From assembly GCF_041737375.1 (NCBI RefSeq), contig NZ_JBGSRV010000010.1:620001-684000 (forward strand): 64,000 bases of DNA, given 5' to 3'. Shown in pieces: positions 16,334 through 25,114 of this stretch. Under the pieces are notes generated by a model. That model did no database searches and was not told the DNA's origin. It worked only from the letters and a program-made list of their open reading frames with translations. A program made the translations under genes and the position numbers. This stretch comes from Vampirovibrio sp041737375. Its GTDB lineage: Bacteria; Cyanobacteriota; Vampirovibrionia; Vampirovibrionales; Vampirovibrionaceae. Each line of letters opens with the position of its first letter. The first letter of the stretch is position 1.

Positions 16334-19009
16334 CTATCCCAACTCGGTGTGCAAGGTAATTTTATCCTGATAGGTAGAAACAATGGCATGCCAAGTACCT
16401 ACCTGAGTGACAAACATGCCCTGAGCCGCCGCTTGGACTTCGGCCACAGCGGTAAAGGTATTTTGATACGCCAGCGGGTTGCTTTCAAAAATTTTCAAAA
16501 CCGAAATCTGGGGTTGCTCCAGGCCCACTTGTCCCATCAGGGCAAAAACGCCATCACTGTTTACCACCAGTAAGCGCCGATCGGGAGCCAGCGAACAAAT
16601 GCTTAGCACTTGCAAACCATTCAGGGATAACTCATCGGCGGCGGGGTTCACCCCATCCGGTTCCGTCAATGGCGGTGATGCCGCCTCCGGCTCATTTTGC
16701 CATTGCCCCTCCAGAGACTCTGGCGGCGTAAGGGAAAATGACTCAAGCATTGGCTCAGCAGGGAGCGTTGTCTCAAACAGTGGCTCCAACTGCGGCGTAA
16801 AAGAAGACTCCACCGATTGAACCGCTATTTCTTCCACTGGCTGCAAGGGAAGCGCTGGTAGAACCGGGGGCAATGACATTTGGGCAAACGGAGAAACCGG
16901 CTCAAGCCCCTCCAACAAACTATCGGCTGAAGCGTCTTCAAAAAATAATTCAGGCTCCGCCTCCCCAAAGGAAGGAAACGCTGGAGGGACAGGCTCCAAA
17001 ATCGGGAGCGACAGCTCGGCGTCCTGCCTTGCAAGGTCGGGAACCTCTAGAATCTCTGATGCCAGCCAATCATGCTCACTCAGCCCGTTCTCACTTGCAT
17101 CAAAGGCCAAAGGGGTGGATGGTGGAGGGGATGAAACCGAGGCCACTTCAGAAAAACCGAGATCATCAGTCTCTAAATGCACCAACGGAGCAGGTTCCAG
17201 AGCAGGCGGCCACGCTTCAACCGGTGGAAGCAGCGATAATTCAGGGGCGAGCAAGGGGCTATTACTGTCTTCCGAGGCTGGAATCAATTCTCCAAACTCG
17301 TTCAGTGTAAACGCCGTGGCGTAAAAATCCTGATCGCTCAACAATTGGGGCATGATCGTAGAGGCTTGCCCATCCGGCTGAACATTGTCCACAGGGAGTG
17401 CCTGAGGTGTAAATGCAAGAGGCTCAAAAGCGTCCGATGGCATCAACCCTTCAAAAGCGGATTCGGCTTCATCAGGCCCTTCATCGGCTGCCGTAAAACT
17501 GGGAGGCGCAAAATTTGTAAACGCTTCTTCCGGCAAAATCGGTAAAAAAGCGCTTTCCTCTGGCTCAAATGATTGAGACAAAAAGCCTTCATCATCATCC
17601 GGGGAGGATAAAGTGGTCATATCCAGAGAGAAAGAGGTTTCATCAAACGCAATGATTGGCTCTGCAATCGGATCAACCTGCTGCAATTCAACCGGAACAA
17701 ATGGGGTTTCTGGTAATTCCAGACTTTCAGTTTCCAGGTTTTCAAAGGCGGGCCAAGCCAGTTCTGGAGTATTGGAGGCCTCTTCAACAGGCGAGGTTGG
17801 TTCAACCCGGTAGTCCATGGAAAAATCAAACGGATCATCTGCTGGCAAGGGTGCCTTAATCGGCTCAGGCAAAGCAAACTGAGCCTCTTCAGGATAAAAC
17901 GAAGTAATATCACTGACACTGGATGAATCACTCTGGATGCTGGGCCCCAAATCCATGGGGGGAAGCTCAAAGCCGCCTTCAGGTATAAATGGATAGTCCG
18001 CAGCAGGTTCATATTGAACCGGACTAATGGCGGTATCTTCCTGCCAGTTTAAAGGGGCGCTCATGGTATCGGGGAATAAAAACTGAGCGGCTTCCTCAAA
18101 GGCCTGTTGACCTTCCAGCAGTCCAGCCTGTTCGGTATGGAAGGGATCTTCTGGATAAATAGTATGATGTAACGTGTCCAGCATGCCAGCCGAGGTTAGA
18201 GGGACTTGCTGACCCGGCAACGTCTCACCGGAGGCCAGATTTTGCCAAAGCGCTTCCGGTGAGACGGAAATGGCCTCGTTTTGCAAACTGGACAGAGAAT
18301 CCTCCCAAGGCATTAAATCGCCCGTGGCATGCCCTGCAGCGTGCCCCAAAGGCTCTACGGCCTGCTCCTGGTATGAAACAGGAAAAGAGGACAGGGAAGG
18401 GGACTCATCAAACCCAACCATCCAATCAGCGGAAGGCGCTGAGTCATTATTTTGCAATTCGGACTCCAACGCATTGGTAGGGGTGAAGTCCACCGGTATT
18501 TCCTGAAAAAAGTCAGGATTATACTCCGAACCGTGCAATGCAGCGGAACTCTCCACGGGAGACTGCGGGACATAATTTTCAAAAGTTTCACCCAAATACG
18601 CAGGATTTTCGGGTGGGGCGAACTGCGCTGAGAAATCCGGCGCTGCCGCTGATGCTGAAGGCGTGTCATCCCAAGCCAAGCTGGAGGACTCGTTCAAAGC
18701 AGCCCCGCTTTCCGGTGAGAATGGTTGAAAATCGGGGGGAGCGGGCATGGACTCTTCTTGCCACTGGGTTTGCGCCGGTTGTGGATAAGATGTTAGATTC
18801 GGGGGCGGAGCAGGCACCACATAGCTGGGAGCAGAAGGCGGTTCCGGGATATTTCCCAACCCAAAATCAATAGGGGCCGCCGATGGATTTAATGCGGGGG
18901 CAAACACGCTAAAACTGCTTGAAACCGGAGAAGCGGCTTCAAAAACAGGACTAGCAGTCTTTTTCCCTTGATCCTGTGATTTTTCGGGTTTATTTTTTTT
19001 GAAAAACAT
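16334..19009 (-). CDS. Very acidic, low-complexity 891-residue protein
   Basis: I do not recognise this protein. It starts with a short lysine-rich head (MFFKKNKPEKSQDQGKK) and continues with roughly 760 residues dominated by Pro, Glu, Ser, Ala, Asp, Leu and Phe. Lys or Arg is very scarce in that stretch. Many loose aromatic/acidic/proline motifs occur (for example FSPES, FEPEES, PLAFTP). The last 95 residues or so (from about 795, LSLNGLQVLSICSLAPDRRLL) are different: they look like a compact beta-rich globular domain. There is no signal peptide or membrane helix, so a cytoplasmic, intrinsically disordered protein with a C-terminal binding domain is the simplest reading. Composition is coding-like and the frame is uninterrupted, so it is a real gene. 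Confidence 0.75.
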   Translation of the reverse strand: MFFKKNKPEKSQDQGKKTASPVFEAASPVSSSFSVFAPALNPSAAPIDFGLGNIPEPPSAPSYVVPAPPPNLTSYPQPAQTQWQEESMPAPPDFQPFSPESGAALNESSSLAWDDTPSASAAAPDFSAQFAPPENPAYLGETFENYVPQSPVESSAALHGSEYNPDFFQEIPVDFTPTNALESELQNNDSAPSADWMVGFDESPSLSSFPVSYQEQAVEPLGHAAGHATGDLMPWEDSLSSLQNEAISVSPEALWQNLASGETLPGQQVPLTSAGMLDTLHHTIYPEDPFHTEQAGLLEGQQAFEEAAQFLFPDTMSAPLNWQEDTAISPVQYEPAADYPFIPEGGFELPPMDLGPSIQSDSSSVSDITSFYPEEAQFALPEPIKAPLPADDPFDFSMDYRVEPTSPVEEASNTPELAWPAFENLETESLELPETPFVPVELQQVDPIAEPIIAFDETSFSLDMTTLSSPDDDEGFLSQSFEPEESAFLPILPEEAFTNFAPPSFTAADEGPDEAESAFEGLMPSDAFEPLAFTPQALPVDNVQPDGQASTIMPQLLSDQDFYATAFTLNEFGELIPASEDSNSPLLAPELSLLPPVEAWPPALEPAPLVHLETDDLGFSEVASVSSPPPSTPLAFDASENGLSEHDWLASEILEVPDLARQDAELSLPILEPVPPAFPSFGEAEPELFFEDASADSLLEGLEPVSPFAQMSLPPVLPALPLQPVEEIAVQSVESSFTPQLEPLFETTLPAEPMLESFSLTPPESLEGQWQNEPEAASPPLTEPDGVNPAADELSLNGLQVLSICSLAPDRRLLVVNSDGVFALMGQVGLEQPQISVLKIFESNPLAYQNTFTAVAEVQAAAQGMFVTQVGTWHAIVSTYQDKITLHTELG

Positions 19010-19206
19010 AAGCGCGCTCTAAATCCTTTGGAGAGGACCAAACGCCCTCTAACTCCATTTCATTATAATACGGGCCGCCACTTTTCATTCAGAAGTCGGT
19101 CATTTAGGGTTAAGGAATACCCTGTTTGCCGTAAAATAGGCAAAACATAACCCGTTTCCCGATATCACAATGGCTCCTTAAAAGCTGGAAGGGCTTCCAA
19201 CTGTTT

Positions 19207-20703
19207 ATGATAAACGCATCGCCTTCGGCCACTCCCAACGCTGAAAACCAAACCGCCAAACCGCTGGATTTTTCCTACCTGCCAGAGCAACCCCTGTACG
19301 GAGGGGGAGAGACGGACACTGCGGCCATTGGCTGGCAACTGGCCCCGGAACCATTTTCCATCAGCCAAAAGCAGTGGAACGATTTACAACAGCTAGGGCC
19401 TTTGCTGTTGCGGTTTATCAAGGCCATTGATGTTTTATACAAGCAGAGCCAAAATCCCAATTTACCCGTACCCGGCTGGGTGGCCGAATTATACGATCAG
19501 GGAAAGCCGGACAGCCTGTTGCAGTTTTCGGCCATGAAGCGGCAAAAAAGCCACTTGCCTTTGGTATTGCGCCCTGACTTACTGTTGCGGGAAAACGACT
19601 GGACCCTGTGCGAAATAGACGCCGTTCCCGGCGGACTTGGTTTTACCTCCGCTTTAAACCGGTTTTACCGCAGCAATGGATTTTCGGTGATTGAAGCCCC
19701 TGAAGGCTTGCCGGGTGCTTTTTTGGCCATGTTAAAAGCGTTTGCTCCGGAAAAAGAGAATCCCACCATCGCCATTGTCATGTCCGATGAAGCCGCTGAT
19801 TACCGGGCCGAAATGGCCTGGCTGGTAGAAACCATTCGACAGGGAACGGACCTGGCGCCAGCCTATGACAACCTGTTTTTAGTTCACCCCAAAGACCTGG
19901 AGCTGGTGCGTGATCAACTGGTCTTTAAACCCACCAACGCTGGGGAAGGACACTCGAAAGCCGGTGCAGAAAAGAGACTCGAAGAAAAATCGATTGATGT
20001 CATTTACCGCTTTTTCGAGCTGTTTGACCTACCCAACATTCCCAAAATTGAATTGATTCAATACGCCGTTAAAAAAGGCTTGGTAAAATGCACCCCCCCC
20101 TTCAAACCCCATGTGGAAGAAAAGTTATCGCTAGCCCTGCTGCACCACCCCGTGCTGGCGGAATTTTGGGAAAAAGAGCTGGGCAAAACCGACTTTGAGC
20201 AACTCAAGCAATGGGTGCCTCAAGGCTGGATTGTAGACCCCGCACCCTTACCGCCCCAAGCGGTCATTGCCAATTTATTACCCGGCGGCAAGCCCGTGCA
20301 AAGCTTCCAGCAATTAAAAACCTTGTCTCAAAAAGAGCGGGAACTGGTGCTGAAACCGTCCGGCTTTTCCCCACTGGGCTGGGGCAGTCGAGGGGTAACC
20401 ATTGGGCACGATCATGCCACCGACAGCTGGAGCGAGCGGCTGGATCAAGCCATGGCCAGCTTTCCTGAAACCCCCTACATTCTGCAAAAATTTGAAGCGG
20501 CTGCCGTGCTGCCCGCCCAACGCCTGAACCCTCAAACGGGCGACATTCAAACCTTCAAGGCCAGAACCCGGCTATGCCCCTACTATTTTGTGCAAGGCGA
20601 TCAGATAACGCTGGCGGGGGTTTTGGCCACCGTTTGCCCTTCGGATAAAAAACTGATCCACGGCATGAAAGACGCCGTCCTGGCCCCTTGCCAAGTTAAA
20701 TAA
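19207..20703 (+). CDS. ATP-grasp-like protein, preATP-grasp type N-terminus
   Basis: A 498-residue protein. RPDLLLRENDWTLCEIDAVPGGLGF (about 121-145) resembles the preATP-grasp segment of glutathionylspermidine-synthase-like proteins. LVLKPSGFSPLGWGSRGV and the later TPYILQKFEAAA resemble ATP-grasp strands that hold the ATP lysine and the acidic linker. Such enzymes join a carboxylate to an amine or thiol using ATP. I do not recognise the specific family and cannot name a substrate. A run of eight C (20093-20100) lies inside the gene. The gene ends overlapping the aroQ stop by eight bases (convergent). It is divergent from the acidic 891-residue gene. Confidence 0.65.
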   Translation: MINASPSATPNAENQTAKPLDFSYLPEQPLYGGGETDTAAIGWQLAPEPFSISQKQWNDLQQLGPLLLRFIKAIDVLYKQSQNPNLPVPGWVAELYDQGKPDSLLQFSAMKRQKSHLPLVLRPDLLLRENDWTLCEIDAVPGGLGFTSALNRFYRSNGFSVIEAPEGLPGAFLAMLKAFAPEKENPTIAIVMSDEAADYRAEMAWLVETIRQGTDLAPAYDNLFLVHPKDLELVRDQLVFKPTNAGEGHSKAGAEKRLEEKSIDVIYRFFELFDLPNIPKIELIQYAVKKGLVKCTPPFKPHVEEKLSLALLHHPVLAEFWEKELGKTDFEQLKQWVPQGWIVDPAPLPPQAVIANLLPGGKPVQSFQQLKTLSQKERELVLKPSGFSPLGWGSRGVTIGHDHATDSWSERLDQAMASFPETPYILQKFEAAAVLPAQRLNPQTGDIQTFKARTRLCPYYFVQGDQITLAGVLATVCPSDKKLIHGMKDAVLAPCQVK

Positions 20704-21184
20704 AGCGTTGCAGCTCAATGCGGCTTGCTTCACCCATTAATTGCGCCAGCGCCAAGCGGTAACCATCGGCACCCAGCCCACAAATGACGCCGCTCACCAC
20801 CGCGCTGAGATAAGAATGGTGTCGAAAGTCTTCTCGCTTGTAAATATTGGATAAATGCACCTCAATCACCGGAGACTTGTAAGCGGCCACCGCGTCTCGC
20901 AAAGCCACGCTGGTATGCCCGTAGCCACCGGGGTTAATAATCATCCCGCAGGTCCCGTTGCGGGCCGCCTGCACCCCATCGATCAATGCACCCTCATGAT
21001 TCGATTGAAAGCATTCCAGCGTAAAGCCGTTTTTCTCAGCCAAGTCGGCCAATTCCCGGTTAATATCCGCCAAGGTTCTGGAACCGTAAAGATGCGGTTC
21101 CCGCTCGCCCAGTAAATTGAGGTTGGGGCCATTGATGACTACAATTGTTTTTGTTGTTTCCGCCACAATCAGGGTTCCTTCCAT
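20696..21184 (-). CDS. aroQ: Type II 3-dehydroquinate dehydratase
   Basis: A 162-residue enzyme of the shikimate pathway that dehydrates 3-dehydroquinate to 3-dehydroshikimate, a dodecameric type II dehydroquinase. Signatures: INGPNLNLLGEREPHLYGS (the flexible lid with catalytic Arg and Tyr), FQSNHEGALID, IINPGGYGHTSVALRD, and VIEVHLSNIYKREDFRHHSY, which carries the catalytic histidine region. It lies 24 bases after prfB on the same strand, so they are likely co-transcribed. The N-terminus may start at Met1 or slightly later; the first eight residues are not conserved. Confidence 0.96.
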   Translation of the reverse strand: MEGTLIVAETTKTIVVINGPNLNLLGEREPHLYGSRTLADINRELADLAEKNGFTLECFQSNHEGALIDGVQAARNGTCGMIINPGGYGHTSVALRDAVAAYKSPVIEVHLSNIYKREDFRHHSYLSAVVSGVICGLGADGYRLALAQLMGEASRIELQRFI

Positions 21185-21208
21185 TGGCTTTAAATATTGG
21201 GCTTAAGA

Positions 21209-22340
21209 CTATCCTGTAGGCTCCGCCAGCAATTGGGTTTGCCTCAGGCGCAACAGGGCTTCAATAAACCGTGTTAAATCCCCGTTCATCACCCCCTCTA
21301 CATCAGAGGTTTCCACATTGGTGCGGTGATCCTTGACCATACTGTAGGGATGAAACACATAGGAACGAATCTGGCTGCCAAAGTTCACATCCATCACTTC
21401 GCCACGGCTGGCGGCCAGCTTGGCCTCATGCTCGGCGATTTTTCGAGCCAATAACTTGGAGCGCAGCATATCCATGGCAATTTCCCGGTTTTGTAGTTGG
21501 CTGCGTTCCTGTTGGCTGCGAACCACAATGCCGCTAGGCTTGTGGACAATGCGCACGGCGGTTTCCACTTTGTTCACGTTCTGCCCGCCAGCCCCACCGC
21601 TTCGGCTGGTGTCAAATTCAATGTCTTCAGGACGAATTTCAACATCCGCCGCCGTCACCCCAGTCACTACCGGGCTGACTTCCAGCGAGGCAAAACTGGT
21701 TTGGCGCTTGCCAGAAGCATTAAACGGCGATATTCGAACTAACCGGTGAACGCCTCGCTCGGCTTTGGCGTAACCGTAAGCGTATTTACCGCTTAAGCGA
21801 ATCGAAACACTCTTGATGCCAGCCTCTTCGCCTTCGCTCACGTCCAGAACATCTCGCTTAAAGCCCTGTTGCTCCGCCCAGCGAAGGTACATACGCATCA
21901 GCATTTGAGCCCAGTCCTGAGCATCCGTACCACCCGCCCCAGCCGAAATGGAGATAATCACATCACAATGATCGTATTCATCGCTCAACAGGCTTTGCAG
22001 CTCCCAGGCGCTTAATGCCCCTTCCAGCCGAGTCAGCTCAGCGTCCAGCTCGGCCAATACCGAGGTATCGCCTTCATCCTGAGCCATTTCCAACAAAACC
22101 TGCTGATCGCTAAAGGTGGTTTCCCACAGGGCAATCCGCTCTAAGCTGTCTTTTAAATCGTTTAATGCCTGCATGCATTGCTGGGCTGAATCAGCGTCAT
22201 CCCAAAAACCGGGCACAGTGCTTTTATGCTCTAAATTGGCGATTTGCTCTCTGATAACGGGTGTGTCAAAGAAACCCCCTTGCCGCTTGCAAACGAGGGG
22301 CAAGTGATTCCAGGCGGCGTTTAATATCTGAAAAATCCAC
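21209..22340 (-). CDS. prfB: Peptide chain release factor 2, with programmed +1 frameshift
   Basis: RF2 recognises UGA and UAA stop codons. Translation starts at the GTG at 22340 (AAGGA six bases upstream) and reads 24 codons to CTT. An in-frame TGA (22268-22266) follows, and the ribosome must shift +1, skipping base 22268, to read GAC and the remaining 352 codons, giving about 376 residues. The classic elements are present: AGGGGG three bases before CTT TGA C. Downstream are SPF in RISPFNASGKRQ, the UGA-specific tripeptide, and GGAGGQNVNK with the catalytic GGQ. The shift lets RF2 level regulate its own synthesis. Genome callers often lose the first 24 codons. The product is one gene, not two. 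Confidence 0.95.
22265..22280 (-). promoter_or_regulatory. RF2 programmed frameshift site
   Basis: On the minus strand AGGGGG-TTT-CTT-TGA-C contains the internal Shine-Dalgarno-like stimulator, the CUU slippery codon and the UGA stop followed by C, in the spacing known from prfB of other bacteria. When RF2 is scarce the UGA is read slowly, the tRNA slips +1 and full-length RF2 is made. Confidence 0.95.
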
Positions 22341-22475
22341 GACGAATCCTTTTGGTTGGGCGGTCACTCTATTGTACTGAACCGGGCAGTGGCATCACAA
22401 GTCGCAAGGGCAATTTGTCTAAACATCCAAAAACACTCCCAATATAGGCAAAAATACGCCAGATACGGGACGTGT

Positions 22476-22503
22476 TTGACAAGCCAAACAAGTAGAATAT
22501 GCT
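22476..22503 (+). promoter_or_regulatory. Sigma-70-type promoter for the 94-residue gene
   Basis: TTGACA (22476-22481) and TATGCT (22498-22503) are separated by 16 bases. This is a good match to the housekeeping consensus, and it lies about 55 bases before the ATG at 22560. It is divergent from prfB. Confidence 0.55.
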
Positions 22504-22559
22504 TCAAGTAGAGCATGAATTGAGCGACAGCAGCACCAGCCAGGAGGACCCCCTAAGCC

Positions 22560-22844
22560 ATGAGCCAACCCCCTTTGCCTTTTCGTTTAGGTGCTCCCGT
22601 ATCGGGTAATCCCTTTTCCAGAGCCGTCAAGGCCACGCTGCCATCCCTTGCCGCAACACCAGTTACCACCAGCGCCGGAGCTACCACCAAACGAAGCAAC
22701 CCCTTTTTAAGCGCCATGAATACCGAAAGCCAGGAATTCAAGGAAAATTATGGGGTCAACAAACCCCTTAAAGATGCCATGTTTCTGGGCTACCGCGATG
22801 AAAAGCCGGTCTTTGGGGGGGGCAGACTGTTTATTCTCTATTAA
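22560..22844 (+). CDS. Small hypothetical protein
   Basis: A 94-residue protein that I do not recognise. The N-terminal half is rich in Pro/Ala/Thr/Ser and basic (MSQPPLPFRLGAPVSGNPF), and the C-terminal half is more ordered (ENYGVNKPLKDAMFLGYRDEKPVFGGG). There is no membrane segment. AGGAGG lies 12 bases upstream, rather far, and a good promoter precedes it. The frame ends eight bases before the convergent WYL regulator gene. A G8 run at 22815-22822 near the 3' end encodes GGG. Confidence 0.6.
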   Translation: MSQPPLPFRLGAPVSGNPFSRAVKATLPSLAATPVTTSAGATTKRSNPFLSAMNTESQEFKENYGVNKPLKDAMFLGYRDEKPVFGGGRLFILY

Positions 22845-22851
22845 ATACACT

Positions 22852-23847
22852 TTATAAATGGCCCACCGCAGGCGAGGGGTTTTCATCCCAGGATTCGGTC
22901 ATGGCTGTCAATAAACTTTGAACATGATGCTTCATATTGTCCCGCAAGGATTCCGGGGATAGCACCTGACAAGAAGTACCGTATTTCAGTAAGCGCAGCA
23001 TCAAACCTGATGTTTCCGTCACTCTGGCTTTGACATGAATTTCCTGCTCGGCCCGATAAACCACGGTTTCATCCGGGTAAAAGCGGTAACTTTTGGCCAA
23101 GCGGCCATACAATGCAAACACCACACTCATTTGTGTTGGAGGACGACGGTTTTTAGAGGGCAATTGCCGAACCGAGCCCACCCTTTCGAGGTCCAGCACC
23201 CGTTGCTCCTGAGTGCTTCGATCCAGACCCAGCAATAAAAGTCGACGTCCTCGCTCTATCAGCTCATACGGCTCAATGAGCAACTCCATTTCACCGCACT
23301 CAGGGTCCAGATACTGCAACTGCAAGGCAAACGCATCCTGACAATATTGCTGGAATTCATTAAAGCGCTCTCGCCACAAGCTTATGTCCCGGTAAGGTGT
23401 GGCTGGAATGAGTGCGGTATCTTCATCCAGCTCCAGAAAACCTGGTGTACCCAACGACCAGGCCAACCCTTCCATAAAGCGGCGATAATCCTGATACAAG
23501 GCTTCATCGGGGTGCTTGGCCAAAAGATGCATTAATTTACGAGCAACGGAAATCTCCTGAGGCTCCAGATGCAACAGAAAAGGGTTTCGAAAAAGCTCAT
23601 AGCAGTAATCGTTCCGGTTGGTCGATCTTGGAATGCGACAACCCGCCTCTCGCAAGGTATTAATGTACTTGGTCAAGGTTTCCGAGTTATAACCCCGGCC
23701 AATCATTGGATTATCATAAAGATGCCGGTTAAGCTCCACCAGATTGAGGCTACGGTAACGAACCAGCATTAAAAGAATAAACAGCACCCGGTAGGCCGAA
23801 ATATTGATATTTTGAAAAACTTCTTGGGGTACACTAGCGGCCGCCAT
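22852..23847 (-). CDS. WYL-type transcriptional regulator (second of pair)
   Basis: A 331-residue protein with an N-terminal winged helix (YRVLFILLMLVRYRSLNLVEL, then YNSETLTKYINTLREAGCRI, about 15-75), a linker, and a WYL-like beta domain. In that domain the segment IEPYELIERGRRLLLLGLDR, followed by RVLDLERVGSV, matches the WYL pattern although the W-Y-L triad itself reads LLL. WYL proteins usually bind DNA and sense nucleic acid or a small ligand. The ATG at 23847 has AAGGTGAGG close upstream and overlaps the end of the first regulator gene by 14 bases. The longer start at 23889 would add 14 residues. It is paralogous to the upstream gene. Confidence 0.72.
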   Translation of the reverse strand: MAAASVPQEVFQNINISAYRVLFILLMLVRYRSLNLVELNRHLYDNPMIGRGYNSETLTKYINTLREAGCRIPRSTNRNDYCYELFRNPFLLHLEPQEISVARKLMHLLAKHPDEALYQDYRRFMEGLAWSLGTPGFLELDEDTALIPATPYRDISLWRERFNEFQQYCQDAFALQLQYLDPECGEMELLIEPYELIERGRRLLLLGLDRSTQEQRVLDLERVGSVRQLPSKNRRPPTQMSVVFALYGRLAKSYRFYPDETVVYRAEQEIHVKARVTETSGLMLRLLKYGTSCQVLSPESLRDNMKHHVQSLLTAMTESWDENPSPAVGHL

Positions 23848-25045
23848 GATCCTCACCTTCTTTTGCCTCATAAAAATCAAGCATGCCACGCAACGTGGTC
23901 AATAGGTCTTCTTTAAAAAACGCGGGAGCCATCACCACAAACGGCAACCCCAAAGACAGCAAGGTTTGTTTTAAGTAGAAAAAATCCCGAACCAGCAGGC
24001 GCACTTCGTAATAAGGACGAGAGCCATCCACCCACAATCGGCTCTCCTGATAGACTCCCTGATTCGGGTCCAGGCAAAAACCCTGAAATGCCTGCGGAGA
24101 GCTGACCATCACTTTCAAAGACACTTCTGTTTTCTTGTGTTGACGAGCCACCAATTCAGCTCGCAACGGATCATTACTCAGCGGGGCCAGCCCTAACATG
24201 CGATCCACCCGCAAACTGCTGGGGTCGGGATACTCAGGACGCTCCCCTCGGACATAAACCACCCCTTGCCGGTAAAACAAACTTTCCGGTAAAAACTGGA
24301 AAACCTCTTCGCCCTTTAGCGGAGAAACATAGGTGACCTCCAGAAGACTTTCCTCCAGCATGGCCCGCTCCAGCTGCTCAATCCGCTGGCGGCATTCCTG
24401 AGAATCCAGACTGCGGCTTTGCACAAAAAGCCGCTCCACCAGCTCGGGAAACCCATTTAAAGACCCCTGAGACACCAGTTTTCTCAACAGGCTGTCCAGG
24501 GCCAGCATTTCCGGGTGGGCAAAATGGCGCTGAGCGATAATTTTAGCCTGAGCCAGAGTTTCCAACTGGGCTTCATCCATGGTCAGGTTAAAGGGATGGC
24601 TGAGCATTTCGTACGCAAAGCCATTACGGGGACTGGGCCGTCGAATCACGCAGCCTAAGGCCTTCAGGGTGTTGATATAAAGCCATACTGAATCTGACGA
24701 GACAGCTTTGCCAATGCTGGGGTCATTGATAAATTTCTGATTTAAGGCCTCCACCGTCAACGGCGCGTCAATCAACCACTGCAATAACTTGAAAATGCGA
24801 TAGGCCGTTCCATTAAAGGAACGACGAGAAGCGGTCAGACTGGCCGCCTCTGAATCTGCACCCATTTCAGCCAGCAACACCACTATTTGATCCGTATCTA
24901 CCGATTTTGAACTCACCACAGGGTTCTCATTGATCAACAATTTATCGCTTTTATTTTGCTCAGCAAAGGCTGACATGACATGTATAGTGACTGAGCCGCC
25001 CATTTCTGTAAACCGATAAATCTTCGGTTTTCCAAATCTCACCAC
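23834..25045 (-). CDS. WYL-type transcriptional regulator (first of pair)
   Basis: A protein of up to 403 residues whose N-terminal winged helix (AYRIFKLLQWLIDAPLTVEAL, then SVWLYINTLKALGCVI) and C-terminal beta region (FYRQGVVYVRGE, then SLRVDRMLGL) parallel the following gene, with which it overlaps by 14 bases. Its WYL triad is also degenerate. The start is uncertain: GTG at 25045, or ATG at 25003 or 24976; none has a clear ribosome-binding site, and the first 25 residues look non-conserved. Paired, translationally coupled WYL regulators recall mycobacterial PafB/PafC, which act as a heterodimer, but function here is unknown. It is divergent from the uridine-kinase-like gene. Confidence 0.7.
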   Translation of the reverse strand: MVRFGKPKIYRFTEMGGSVTIHVMSAFAEQNKSDKLLINENPVVSSKSVDTDQIVVLLAEMGADSEAASLTASRRSFNGTAYRIFKLLQWLIDAPLTVEALNQKFINDPSIGKAVSSDSVWLYINTLKALGCVIRRPSPRNGFAYEMLSHPFNLTMDEAQLETLAQAKIIAQRHFAHPEMLALDSLLRKLVSQGSLNGFPELVERLFVQSRSLDSQECRQRIEQLERAMLEESLLEVTYVSPLKGEEVFQFLPESLFYRQGVVYVRGERPEYPDPSSLRVDRMLGLAPLSNDPLRAELVARQHKKTEVSLKVMVSSPQAFQGFCLDPNQGVYQESRLWVDGSRPYYEVRLLVRDFFYLKQTLLSLGLPFVVMAPAFFKEDLLTTLRGMLDFYEAKEGEDHGGR

Positions 25046-25114
25046 TGAAAATCATTGTTTCTATTTACCGCAGTCCGCTAGAATAATGGAACTTGCCCCA
25101 AAGCAGATGTCTGT

